Shown in pieces: positions 1-7,629 of a DNA stretch of 32,901 nt. The stretch comes from Thermoflexales bacterium (lineage in GTDB: Bacteria; Chloroflexota; Anaerolineae; Fen-1058): assembly GCA_016931085.1 (NCBI GenBank), contig JAFGFO010000421.1, positions 1-32,901 of the forward strand, in the 5' to 3' direction. The translations under genes were made by a program, and so were the position numbers. Numbering within the stretch: position 1 is the stretch's first letter; each line of letters begins with the position of its first letter. The notes under the pieces are model-generated. The model made no database searches. It saw nothing but the letters and a program-made list of their open reading frames with translations, and had not been told where the DNA came from.

Positions 1-85
1 CGGAGAGAGCGCCTTTCCACCTTCCCGAAAGCTCAGAGCTTTCGGGAAGGTAAGCTCAGCGGGCTGCCTCTCCGACAGCCTGCTA
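1..85. repeat. Inverted-repeat element at the window edge
   Basis: The sequence at 1-11 (CGGAGAGAGCG) is mirrored at 66-83 by the reverse complement of CAGGCTGTCGGAGAGGC, so the stretch looks like a small element with inverted ends, cut by the window start. Inside it is a perfect hairpin with 15-bp arms (20-34 and 36-50, arm CCTTCCCGAAAGCTC, 1-nt centre). The same end sequence reappears at 32818-32836. No coding capacity is visible. Confidence 0.6.
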
Positions 86-108
86 GCCGCCTGGTGTAGT
101 GCAATTGA

Positions 109-420
109 ATGGCGCACTGCGCGCAAAAAATTGGCGTAGATGGCGCTTGTGTGGTATCCTTCACCAGCTTTGCCGAGCAATTGTTCGACATCCCCGTGCC
201 TCTCGACGCCTCGATCGCAGGCTTTGCCTTTTCTTCCGGCCAGCCGGTGATCGCGCCCGACGTTCGCCTCGACCCGCGTTACTACCAGGCCGTGGAAAAC
301 GCCACCGGCTTGGTGGCCCGCGCGCTGTTGGCGCTCCCGATGCGCTTCCAGGATCGCCAGCTTGGGGTGTTGGAGGTTGAAAACAAGCGAGATGATTCGG
401 CTTTTGGCCAGGCGGATAGG
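109..420 (+). pseudogene. GAF-domain gene remnant, truncated at both ends
   Basis: The frame starting at 109 encodes the second half of a GAF domain, with the typical run SIAGFAFSSGQPVIAPDV, then DPRYY, then a strand reading LGVLEVENK. The first half of the domain (the first helices and strands) is missing and stops lie just upstream in frame. After FGQAD at about position 415 the similarity ends abruptly. The open frame continues to 705, but only antisense to the histidine kinase, so that part is fortuitous. GAF domains are small-molecule sensing modules usually found in multidomain signalling proteins. I read this as the relic of a second GAF kinase or phosphodiesterase disrupted at this junction. 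A free-standing short GAF protein is less likely. Confidence 0.6.
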
Positions 421-430
421 GGATTTTTTA

Positions 431-461
431 ATCACGAATGTCACCTCGTGTCATTCGTGAT
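431..461. repeat. Perfect 10-bp-arm hairpin spanning the kinase stop codon
   Basis: ATCACGAATG (431-440) pairs with CATTCGTGAT (452-461), and a further three base pairs lie in the loop. The stop codon of the minus-strand kinase (451-453) is inside the hairpin. On the minus strand it is followed by an A-run, not a T-run, so it is not a standard intrinsic terminator. It may protect or punctuate the 3' end of the transcript. Confidence 0.5.
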
Positions 462-3285
462 CAATTTTCCAGGTAGCCAGGCTGAAGGTGAAGCGCGCTC
501 CTCTCATCTCTGCGAGGGAAGCGGGGGGATTGTCTATCCAGATGCGCTCGCCGTGGGCTTCGATGGCCAGCTTGCAGAATGCCAGACCCAGTCCACTGCC
601 GCGCTCTTTTTGTTCGCCGGCGACAAACTTTTCAAATACCCGGCCTTGGAGCTTGCTCGGAATGCCCCCCCCGCTGTCCGTGACAGATACCAGCAGCTTG
701 GATAGACCCTCTTTCTCCTCGAGGCGGCTCTCAATGCAGATGGTGCCGCCCGGCGGGGTGAATTTGACCGCGTTGCCCACCAGGTTTTGCAGCACGCGCC
801 TGATCAGCTCTACGTCGGCCCAGGCTGGGGGAAGGGTAGGGGGGACGTGATTGTCCAGGTGGAGGCCTTTTTCTTGAGCCAGCGCTGACTGCGTTTGCAG
901 CACCTCGCCGGCCAACTCGCCCAGCCCAAACGGCTCGCGCTTGACCGGCATCTGGCCACTTTCCAAGCGGCTGACGTCCAAGATGCCATTGACCAGGGCC
1001 AACATCTTGTGCGTGTTTCTTCGCACAATGTCCATCATGAGGGCTGTCTCGGGCGAAAACGCGTCGCTCGTGTCCTCTTGCAACAATTCCACCGTGGTGA
1101 AAATGGCCGAAAGCGGGCTGCGCAAATCGTGTACCATGGTATGCGTCATGTCCTCGCGCCGCCGCTCCACGATGCGCTCATCGGTCACGTCGCGCAGGAC
1201 TACCAGGCGACCTACCGGCACGCTGTCGCTCAATACCGGCTGGTTGAGCCAGTGTACCACGCGCGAGAATAGCTCGTATTCGCCTTCTGTGGGTGGCTCA
1301 TCACCATCCTGGATGCGACTCATTTCGGCCATCATCGTCTCGGCCACTATGGGCGCATGCAGATGCACTTCATCCAATGCCTCTCTAAGCGGGCGGCCCA
1401 GCCAGCGCTCCGGCTTACCTGCCAGTCCCATCAGTTTCATGGCAGGCGCGTTGAGCACCAGGACGCGCTGGTCCAGGCCGACCAGCAGCACGCCATCGCG
1501 GCTCGACTCGATCAGCGCCGCCAGCCGCCCCTGCTCGTTCGAAATGGCCCGGAATAGGCGCTCGCTGGCCACGGCCGCCGCGACCTGGTGCCCGATCGTG
1601 GCCACCATGGCCAGCTCGTAGGCCGAAGGTGTGCGCGGCCGGCTGGCCAACAAGCTCAACGTGCCTAGCGAGCGATCCTGGTATAAAAGAGGTATGCCGG
1701 TGTAGGCGCGCCAGCCCCAGGTAGTCAAGCCGCTCGTAAGCTGGGCTATCTCCGGCGCCAACGTTTGCTCCAGGTCGCCGATGATGACGCTTTGACCCCG
1801 CTCGTGGACGTAAGCGCACAAGCTATCCTCCAGCCCCTGGCGTTGGATAGCCTCCAGTTGCTCGGTGGACAATTCGTACTCGGCAGCCAGGCGAAGCCGC
1901 TCAGCCGGCTCGCTCTCGCTGTCGCCGGCCTCGGCCAGGCAGATCAAGCCAGCTTCAAAGTCGAGCATGGAGGTGGCCAGGGACAGGGCATGAGAAAAAA
2001 TGTCTTCCAACGCGAGCGCTTGGCTGATGGCCTGCGCGATGGCGTACAGGGCGCTCAGGTCGGTGGCGTATTTACGCGCTTCGGCGTACAACTCGGCGTT
2101 GGACAGCGTCAAGCCGATGGCCTCGGCCAGCGACGCAGCCAGCAGCTTGTCCTCGTCGTCAAAGTCGCCCACTTGTTCGCTTTCCAGGTCAAGCACGCCC
2201 AAGATGCGCTCGCCGTGCCGGATCGGGACGGTCACTTCGCTACGAAGGTCGGCGTGGGCGGCGATGTAATCGGGGTCTGTGCTCACTTCGACCACGTGCT
2301 GGATACGCCCACTTCTAAAGGCCCGCCCGATCAGGCCACTTTCGATGCTTGACTGAGTGCCCACCAGCTTGGCTAGCATGCCGCTGCCGGCGCGAACTTC
2401 CCAGTGCTGGTGGTCGGGGGTGGGTAAGACGATGGCCACGTGGGGCCAGCCGGCAAACTCGACGATGGCCTCGACGGCCGTCTGCACAGCCGTGTCTGGG
2501 TCGAGTTGTTCGCTCACCGTGCGAAGAACCTGGTACAGCGTGGCCTGCCGGGAAGCTTGCCGGCGCTGCATTTCCAGGTTCTGCGCATTGCGCACGGCCA
2601 ACGCGATCTGATCGGCCGCGGCTTGCACCAGGTAGAGTTGCCTGGCGTTAAAATGCTCGATCTGCGGGTGAAGCAGGGTCAGAACCCCCACCAGGGTTGA
2701 AGCGCGCAGGATCGGCGCCGCCAACGCGGACCGCGCCACGTAAGCTTGATTGGGCAAAGTCAGCCAACGCTCGTCTTGAGCCGTGTCGCCAAGCAAGGCG
2801 GCTTGCCGGTGACGGGCTACCCAACCGGCCACCCCCTTGTCCATGACGAGTTGAATGACGGCAGCTTGTTGAGCGTCACCTGGCTTGTCCATTTCGCCCG
2901 TTGACAGGGCCCACCGGATGACTGCACCGGCGCTGTCGAGCACGAACAGGCTGCCACGCTCGGCGCCGGTGAGAGTGGTGACCACCGCCAGCGTATTGTG
3001 CAGCATCGCTTCCAGGCTGGGGTGTTCCGCGATGGCGTGCGCGATCAACATCATGCTCTCGGCGAACTGCTCTTGGGCGCGTAGTCCGGCTTGGGATTGC
3101 TCCCAACTGTCCAACAAGCCGTTGATGGCAGATACCAGCTCTGACAGGGGCCGCGCAGTCTCTTCCCCTTCTCCGGCGCTGCTGACGTCCAGGCGTGCTG
3201 AAAAATCGCCAAGCTCGCCCAGTCGCTTGATTTGTGCGCTGAGATGAGCCAATTGCTCAGAGCGTGTCCTGGTTTTGTTCTTCAT
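451..3285 (-). CDS. Soluble sensor histidine kinase, HAMP-like + 3 GAF + PAS
   Basis: A 944-residue sensor kinase expected to autophosphorylate on His and pass the phosphate to a response regulator. In order: a HAMP-like coiled segment (about 15-65), three GAF domains (about 75-235, 240-400, 405-580), a PAS-like domain (about 585-700), HisKA with the H-box MVHDLRSP (H719), and an HATPase domain with N-box Asn838, the G1 motif DSGGGIP (870-876) and the G2 motif GSGLGLAF (896-903). All catalytic boxes look intact. No membrane segment is visible, so it is probably cytoplasmic and senses through GAF/PAS ligands or partners. Its ATG lies inside the end of the upstream binding-protein gene (29-bp overlap), which implies translational coupling. 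No response regulator is adjacent. The ligand cannot be told from sequence. Confidence 0.93.
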   Translation of the reverse strand: MKNKTRTRSEQLAHLSAQIKRLGELGDFSARLDVSSAGEGEETARPLSELVSAINGLLDSWEQSQAGLRAQEQFAESMMLIAHAIAEHPSLEAMLHNTLAVVTTLTGAERGSLFVLDSAGAVIRWALSTGEMDKPGDAQQAAVIQLVMDKGVAGWVARHRQAALLGDTAQDERWLTLPNQAYVARSALAAPILRASTLVGVLTLLHPQIEHFNARQLYLVQAAADQIALAVRNAQNLEMQRRQASRQATLYQVLRTVSEQLDPDTAVQTAVEAIVEFAGWPHVAIVLPTPDHQHWEVRAGSGMLAKLVGTQSSIESGLIGRAFRSGRIQHVVEVSTDPDYIAAHADLRSEVTVPIRHGERILGVLDLESEQVGDFDDEDKLLAASLAEAIGLTLSNAELYAEARKYATDLSALYAIAQAISQALALEDIFSHALSLATSMLDFEAGLICLAEAGDSESEPAERLRLAAEYELSTEQLEAIQRQGLEDSLCAYVHERGQSVIIGDLEQTLAPEIAQLTSGLTTWGWRAYTGIPLLYQDRSLGTLSLLASRPRTPSAYELAMVATIGHQVAAAVASERLFRAISNEQGRLAALIESSRDGVLLVGLDQRVLVLNAPAMKLMGLAGKPERWLGRPLREALDEVHLHAPIVAETMMAEMSRIQDGDEPPTEGEYELFSRVVHWLNQPVLSDSVPVGRLVVLRDVTDERIVERRREDMTHTMVHDLRSPLSAIFTTVELLQEDTSDAFSPETALMMDIVRRNTHKMLALVNGILDVSRLESGQMPVKREPFGLGELAGEVLQTQSALAQEKGLHLDNHVPPTLPPAWADVELIRRVLQNLVGNAVKFTPPGGTICIESRLEEKEGLSKLLVSVTDSGGGIPSKLQGRVFEKFVAGEQKERGSGLGLAFCKLAIEAHGERIWIDNPPASLAEMRGARFTFSLATWKIDHE

Positions 3286-5290
3286 TCGACCCTAAGCGAT
3301 CTATATCGGCGCCCCACGTGTCGTCCTGCACCCTAGAACTCGCTCGGCGGCGGCGCAAAATCACGCTGGCCAGTGCAACGACCACGAGCAGCACTACGAG
3401 GCCGGCTCCAAGCATGATAGGCAGCCTGGATGCCTGGGCCGGCGGCGCTTCAACTGGTTCCGGTGTAGCCGTCAAATCGGGCGTGACGCTGGGTGGGGGT
3501 GGACTGGGCGTCACGCTAGGCTCAGGCGTGGGCTCCACGCTCGGCTTGATCCACCAGCTCGCCAGGCCAGGTGCAAAGTCGCGCGGTTCGAGCGAGGCGC
3601 CCGACCCTTCAATCTGCGGGCTGTAGCCGTTGATGCGCATATGAGAGTAGAGTGAGATGATGGGCAGATCCTCGTCTATCTGCTTGACGGCCTGGCAGTA
3701 CAAGCTTTGCCGCTGCCCGGCATCAAGCGCGGCGGCCGCCTCGTCGAGCCAGTTGTCTACCTCGGCGTTGACGTAGCGAGCCAGGTTGTTGCCCACACCC
3801 TGGTTGCCGGCGCTTGGGATGCGACTGGAGTGATAATGATCGAGCAGATACTGGCCAGGATCGGCCAGCGACCCGCCTTGAGCCTTGTCGAAGGGCGCGT
3901 GGGTGACCATCAGCATATCAAAACGGCCGTGATGAGCCAGGTCATTTGACTCCCACCCCCCTAGGAGGGTCTCCTCTGGCAGTTGCTCGAGCGTAAGTTC
4001 CAGGCCCAGGCTCCGCATCATCTCGACCAGCATATCGGCTATGCCCTGGTGCAGCGCGTTGCCTGCCGAGACGTGAAGCTTGAGCTTGAGCCGCTGGCCT
4101 GCCTTGGCACGCACCCCATCTGCGCCGGTTTTCCAGCCCGCTTCGTCCAGCAATTGGCCGGCTGTCTCGGGGTCGTATTGGCTGCCTTGCGACGGACAGG
4201 CAAACGGCCCAAGCGGCAGCAGCGTCGTCGCCACCGCTAGCCGCCCGTAGCTCAAAAAATCCGCCAAGAGCTGCTTGTCGATGCCCAGTTGAATGGCCTG
4301 GCGCACCTTCGCATCGCTCAAAATGGGGTGGGGGGCTGCACCGGGATTGGCGGCATCCACTTGTGGATTGCCCAGGTTGAAGATGATCCCACTGCTTTCC
4401 CCTGTCGCATCGGCGGTATAGCGTGTACGAGTATCAAACAACGCCGGCAAATCCGCTTCGGTGAGGCCCCACAGGCTGTCAATCCTCCCGGCCGCCAGCA
4501 GTTCCAGGCCGCTGTCACGATCACTTAGCATGCGAACGACGAGACGATCCAGGTAGGGTTTGCCTTTTTCTCGATAGTGTGGATTTCGGACATAAACCAA
4601 CTCTTGGCCGCCGCGCCACGTTTGCACCATCCAGGGGCCGGTGCCGATGGGGGCGCGGTTGAATCCCCAGTCCTCCATCTCGGCCAGGTTGCCGGCCGCC
4701 CGGGGGATGATGGTCTCAAATAACTCCAGGTAAGGTGTGTAGGGGCGGCTGAATGTCACGCTGGCTGTGTGCTCGTCGTCGCATGTGATAGAAGCAATGG
4801 CCTGGTGGCCGGATCTGCCAAGCTGAACCGAGCTGGATAAAATGGCCTGGTGGGTGAACAGCACGTCTTGGCAGGTCAACGGGTCGCCGTTAGAGAAGGT
4901 GACTTTTTTCAGTTGATAGCTAAGCGTCAGCCCATCGGCGGACAGACTGGGCAGCTTTTCGGCCAGGACGGGGATAGTGTTATTCCCGCGATCCAGGGCT
5001 ACCAGGCCCTCGACAGAAAGCTTGATCAGCTCTTTTTCGACCGGCGATGAGGCCAATAATGGATTGAGAGTGACTGGTCCTGGGAACACGGCGATGACAA
5101 GCTCACCGCCGGGAACCGGCTGCTTGGGATCGATAGTAGGCGCTGGCGTAGGTGAGAGAGCCTGTTCGGTGGGCACGCTGGTCGCAGTCGGTGTGTCGGT
5201 GGCGGGGGCGGGTGTGGGAGCTCCGCAAGCAGTGAGCAGCAGCCAGCCAGCAGCGATAGCCGGAAACAGCTTGATTTTTCGCGATATCAT
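3257..5290 (-). CDS. Extracellular solute-binding lipoprotein, family 5 (oligopeptide type)
   Basis: A 677-residue protein of the SBP_bac_5 (DppA/OppA-like) family, which binds peptides or similar solutes outside the membrane. I start it at 5290 because GGAGGG lies just upstream and the protein then opens with a lipoprotein signal (MISRKIKLFP..., lipobox LLTACG). The frame remains open to 5452, but that extension is read from a repeat element. The binding fold runs from GGELVIAVFPGPVTLNPL to about residue 590. It is followed by a Pro/Thr-rich stalk and a C-terminal transmembrane helix (MLGAGLVVLLVVVALASVIL) ending in RRRR. A lipid anchor at one end plus a membrane helix at the other is unusual for this family. 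No ABC permease or ATPase gene is near. The overlap with the downstream kinase suggests a sensing role over a transport one. Confidence 0.88.
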   Translation of the reverse strand: MISRKIKLFPAIAAGWLLLTACGAPTPAPATDTPTATSVPTEQALSPTPAPTIDPKQPVPGGELVIAVFPGPVTLNPLLASSPVEKELIKLSVEGLVALDRGNNTIPVLAEKLPSLSADGLTLSYQLKKVTFSNGDPLTCQDVLFTHQAILSSSVQLGRSGHQAIASITCDDEHTASVTFSRPYTPYLELFETIIPRAAGNLAEMEDWGFNRAPIGTGPWMVQTWRGGQELVYVRNPHYREKGKPYLDRLVVRMLSDRDSGLELLAAGRIDSLWGLTEADLPALFDTRTRYTADATGESSGIIFNLGNPQVDAANPGAAPHPILSDAKVRQAIQLGIDKQLLADFLSYGRLAVATTLLPLGPFACPSQGSQYDPETAGQLLDEAGWKTGADGVRAKAGQRLKLKLHVSAGNALHQGIADMLVEMMRSLGLELTLEQLPEETLLGGWESNDLAHHGRFDMLMVTHAPFDKAQGGSLADPGQYLLDHYHSSRIPSAGNQGVGNNLARYVNAEVDNWLDEAAAALDAGQRQSLYCQAVKQIDEDLPIISLYSHMRINGYSPQIEGSGASLEPRDFAPGLASWWIKPSVEPTPEPSVTPSPPPPSVTPDLTATPEPVEAPPAQASRLPIMLGAGLVVLLVVVALASVILRRRRASSRVQDDTWGADIDRLGSNEEQNQDTL

Positions 5291-5315
5291 GTGTCCCTCC
5301 AGGCACTCTAAGAGA

Positions 5316-5416
5316 GACCCTAAGGGTCTTGCCCCGTTCGCTTGCCCGTTTCCGGCGCTACGCGCCGGCGGGCCGCTGGGCGCGCTCCGGGGTGCTTCGC
5401 CGAGACCTTTAGGGTC
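5316..5416. repeat. GC-rich dispersed-type repeat bounded by inverted AGACCCTWAGGGTCT-like ends
   Basis: About 100 bp bounded by GACCCTAAGGGTC (5316-5328) and GACCTTTAGGGTC (5403-5415). In the middle is a hairpin CCGGCGC-TAC-GCGCCGG. It sits just upstream of the binding-protein ribosome binding site and keeps a frame open, which creates a false N-terminal extension of that gene. Only one copy is visible here, so its repetitive nature is inferred from structure. Confidence 0.5.
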
Positions 5417-5459
5417 TTTGCTCCCATGATACCACAAAACCGCAAAAGGCATTAAACGA

Positions 5460-5487
5460 CAAGGCCCTACCTTGCGATAGGGCCTTG
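5460..5487 (-). terminator. Stem-loop after the Flp pilin gene
   Basis: Ten-base-pair stem (CAAGGCCCTA / TAGGGCCTTG) with an 8-nt loop, 22 bp downstream of the pilin stop. The T-run after it in the minus direction is weak (TCGTTTAAT), so it is a probable but imperfect intrinsic terminator. Confidence 0.65.
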
Positions 5488-5509
5488 CGCTGATTGAAAC
5501 AGCTTTTAA

Positions 5510-5659
5510 TTAGCTGAGGCCGCTGACGACCGAGCTGAATACGCCGCTGACCTGGTTGCCCAAGATCACCAGGATGGCGATCACGACAACCGCGACCAGA
5601 ACCAGGATCAACGCATACTCAACGAGGCCTTGGCCCTCTTCACGTGGTAAGTACAACAT
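5510..5659 (-). CDS. Flp-family pilin (49 aa)
   Basis: A short gene encoding a 49-residue Flp/Fap-type pilin subunit: a basic/acidic head, then GQGLVEYALILVLVAVVVIA, the classic Flp signature in which G-x-x-x-x-E-Y marks the prepilin peptidase processing region and the E at +5, followed by one hydrophobic helix and a short tail. Such subunits are exported and polymerised into thin pili by a Tad system. Start is ATG at 5659 with AAGGAG seven bases upstream. No Tad secretion genes (CpaF ATPase, TadB/C, TadV peptidase) lie in the window, so this is an orphan subunit gene relying on machinery elsewhere. Its own terminator follows and an AT-rich promoter region precedes it, suggesting a single-gene transcript with high expression. 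Confidence 0.9.
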   Translation of the reverse strand: MLYLPREEGQGLVEYALILVLVAVVVIAILVILGNQVSGVFSSVVSGLS

Positions 5660-5698
5660 TTTGTTACTCCTTTTTATGTATACTAAAGAACGGTTTGT

Positions 5699-5728
5699 AA
5701 GATGCTTATATTAAACACTATTTTTGAA
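5699..5728 (-). promoter_or_regulatory. Possible sigma70-type promoter of the pilin gene
   Basis: The gap between the glycosyltransferase and the pilin is markedly AT-rich. On the minus strand a TTGCAT (-35-like) is followed after 18 bp by TTAATA (or after 20 bp by TATAAG). The match is modest. Confidence 0.3.
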
Positions 5729-5758
5729 AAAAATGCAATAGTACCTTGGTCATAGGGG

Positions 5759-7339
5759 TTATGGCAACTGGTAGCGATACACGTCTACCAACGTAAAATG
5801 ATCTTCGTCAGTGCGCCCAGCGTGCGTCTCGAGCCACTGAAACACGTGCAACTGTTCGTCCCACATCCTTTGTTCGGAAGCGATCAGCCACACCCCACGC
5901 CGTTTCCCAATCAGCGCTTGCATGTGCTTATCTACTTGCTCGTCCGTCATGCCGGCATTCGTGTAAAGGCCATCGATCCAGTTGAATGTCGGGCCATAGT
6001 AATAGTCGAAAGTATAGCGGGCGTGGGGAATTTGGAACACCATCAAGTCGCTAGCTTCCGCGCGCTGCTCGACGAATCGCGCTGTGGCGCGAAAATCGGA
6101 TTTGATCGGCCCGCTCGTCTGGGCTTGCAGACCGTGCCCGAGAGATATCAGCAGTGGGATGACGACCATCAAGGCCAGTAGATGTGATTGCCGCCACAAA
6201 AAGTGCACCCCAAGCGCCACTAATAGGTATACGGCTGGCCCAATCCAGATGAGGTAGCGGTCAGTAAACATCGGACCGCGCAGCCGCGCAATCGCGTACA
6301 TGGCCAGGATAGGCAGCCCTATCCAGATCGCGAGTGCCCCCCTATGCTGCCAATGAGCCCTGCCAAACAGCAACCCCGCCATCCCCAAGCTGAGCAGGGG
6401 AAGGACCAATATCCACCCACGGGGATGCGCTACCGCGCCGGTCGAAAACCCATAGATCAGGATATATACGATCTCTCTGAATGGATAGTCAGGATAGCCT
6501 GTCTGACCGACAGGTTGAAGCAGGGCGGGCAATTGCCAGCCTACCAGGGGCAGGTAGGGAAGGGTCAGGCAGGCAAAGGAGATCAGCGCCTCGACCCAGT
6601 TACGCCTGGAGCAGGGATGCCACACCAGCAACATGGCAAACTCGACCAGGATCAGTAACGCCGCCAGGATATGGATATAGACGCCCAGGCTGGTGGCGAT
6701 GACCATCACGATCCACCAGGCGCCACCTTCTTCGATCGCACGACGCAGGGCGTACACCGCCAACACGACTAGCGCCAGAAGCAGGGCATACATTTTGGTT
6801 TCCTGGCTGTACCACACTAAATAGGGCGAAAGGGCGGTACACACTGCGCCCCATACTCCGACTGGAATAGTGCCAGGTGAGCCGGCCTTGGTCGTCACAG
6901 ACAAGCGCAGTCCCAAAACGTAGACGAGTGGAACAGCCAGCACGCCCGACAGTAGCGAGAAAAAACGCAGGGCATATACGCTGTAACCAACCAGTGCGAT
7001 CCAGGCTCGCAGTAGAAAATAGTAGAGCGGCCCGTTGTGCCGAACTGCAAGCTGCAGTGTTTGCACCAGGCGCCAGAGCCTGGATTGCCCTGACTCGGGC
7101 GACAACTCGAGGGGGGGACAAGCCGAGGGAAGCTCTAGTGCCTGGAATGCCCCGGGTGCGATCGCCTGGGCCGTCGCATGGGGAAACTCGAACGCATAAC
7201 ACAGCGCGTCAACTTCATCGCGCCACATACTTTGCCGATCCAACGTCGCTGCACGCAGCCCGAAACTGAGCCATACCAGGCCATAGATCACAAACAGGTG
7301 AATACGACGCCATTTCTTCATGGCGCGCCAGGGTGGCAT
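5759..7339 (-). CDS. GT39-like polytopic membrane glycosyltransferase
   Basis: A 526-residue protein with about ten or more hydrophobic segments, similar to the PMT/ArnT (GT39, PMT_2) superfamily that moves sugars from polyprenyl-phosphate donors onto proteins or lipids on the outer side of the membrane. The first helix is followed by an outer loop with SMWRDEVDAL, holding the Asp-Glu pair (D41, E42) typical of the catalytic region. The C-terminal part is a soluble domain (about 410-526). An alternative start six codons downstream (7321, MKKWRR) is possible; neither has a strong Shine-Dalgarno. It follows the small membrane protein by 16 bp in what looks like one operon with the regulator/kinase. 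Acceptor and donor are unknown; exported surface proteins or the pilin are reasonable guesses only. Confidence 0.82.
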   Translation of the reverse strand: MPPWRAMKKWRRIHLFVIYGLVWLSFGLRAATLDRQSMWRDEVDALCYAFEFPHATAQAIAPGAFQALELPSACPPLELSPESGQSRLWRLVQTLQLAVRHNGPLYYFLLRAWIALVGYSVYALRFFSLLSGVLAVPLVYVLGLRLSVTTKAGSPGTIPVGVWGAVCTALSPYLVWYSQETKMYALLLALVVLAVYALRRAIEEGGAWWIVMVIATSLGVYIHILAALLILVEFAMLLVWHPCSRRNWVEALISFACLTLPYLPLVGWQLPALLQPVGQTGYPDYPFREIVYILIYGFSTGAVAHPRGWILVLPLLSLGMAGLLFGRAHWQHRGALAIWIGLPILAMYAIARLRGPMFTDRYLIWIGPAVYLLVALGVHFLWRQSHLLALMVVIPLLISLGHGLQAQTSGPIKSDFRATARFVEQRAEASDLMVFQIPHARYTFDYYYGPTFNWIDGLYTNAGMTDEQVDKHMQALIGKRRGVWLIASEQRMWDEQLHVFQWLETHAGRTDEDHFTLVDVYRYQLP

Positions 7340-7355
7340 CGGGATCCGCTAGCCC

Positions 7356-7622
7356 TCAATCGCTGTGCGCACGCAACGACTGCAGCGAGCGCAGCGATAG
7401 GGTCAACACAGCACCACTAATTGTCATAGCGCTAAGTAGCCCCCAACTCATCCAAGGCACCAGGGAAGGGGCCTGGAGGAGATCGGTATCTGGGGGAACC
7501 ATCGCCGTTGTTGCAGAGGCGTTCGCCGGCGATTCAAACAAGGCGTTAGACAGCGGGCCGCCGATGACGAGCAAACACAGAGCCGAAATGATGAGTGATA
7601 TCACTAGGGAACGTGTTATCAT
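7356..7622 (-). CDS. Small two-TM or secreted membrane protein, function unknown
   Basis: An 88-residue protein I do not recognise. It has an N-terminal hydrophobic segment (LVISLIISALCLLVIGGPL) resembling a signal anchor, a polar middle rich in Pro, Ser and Ala, and a second hydrophobic segment (MSWGLLSAMTISGAVLTLSL). The gene begins 7 bp after the hybrid kinase stop and ends 16 bp before the glycosyltransferase, so position argues that it is real although its ribosome binding site is weak. It may be a membrane partner of the glycosyltransferase. Confidence 0.55.
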   Translation of the reverse strand: MITRSLVISLIISALCLLVIGGPLSNALFESPANASATTAMVPPDTDLLQAPSLVPWMSWGLLSAMTISGAVLTLSLRSLQSLRAHSD

Positions 7623-7629
7623 GTTTTGA

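Noticed and set aside
431..461. Hairpin at the kinase stop as an intrinsic terminator.
   Set aside because: On the transcribed strand it is followed by A residues, not a U-run.
421..705. C-terminal half of the GAF-fragment reading frame.
   Set aside because: It lies antisense to the HATPase end of the kinase and shows no GAF similarity.
5291..5452. N-terminal extension of the solute-binding protein (54 extra residues in the open frame).
   Set aside because: The extension is read from a GC-rich repeat element, and the lipoprotein signal plus GGAGGG place the start at 5290.
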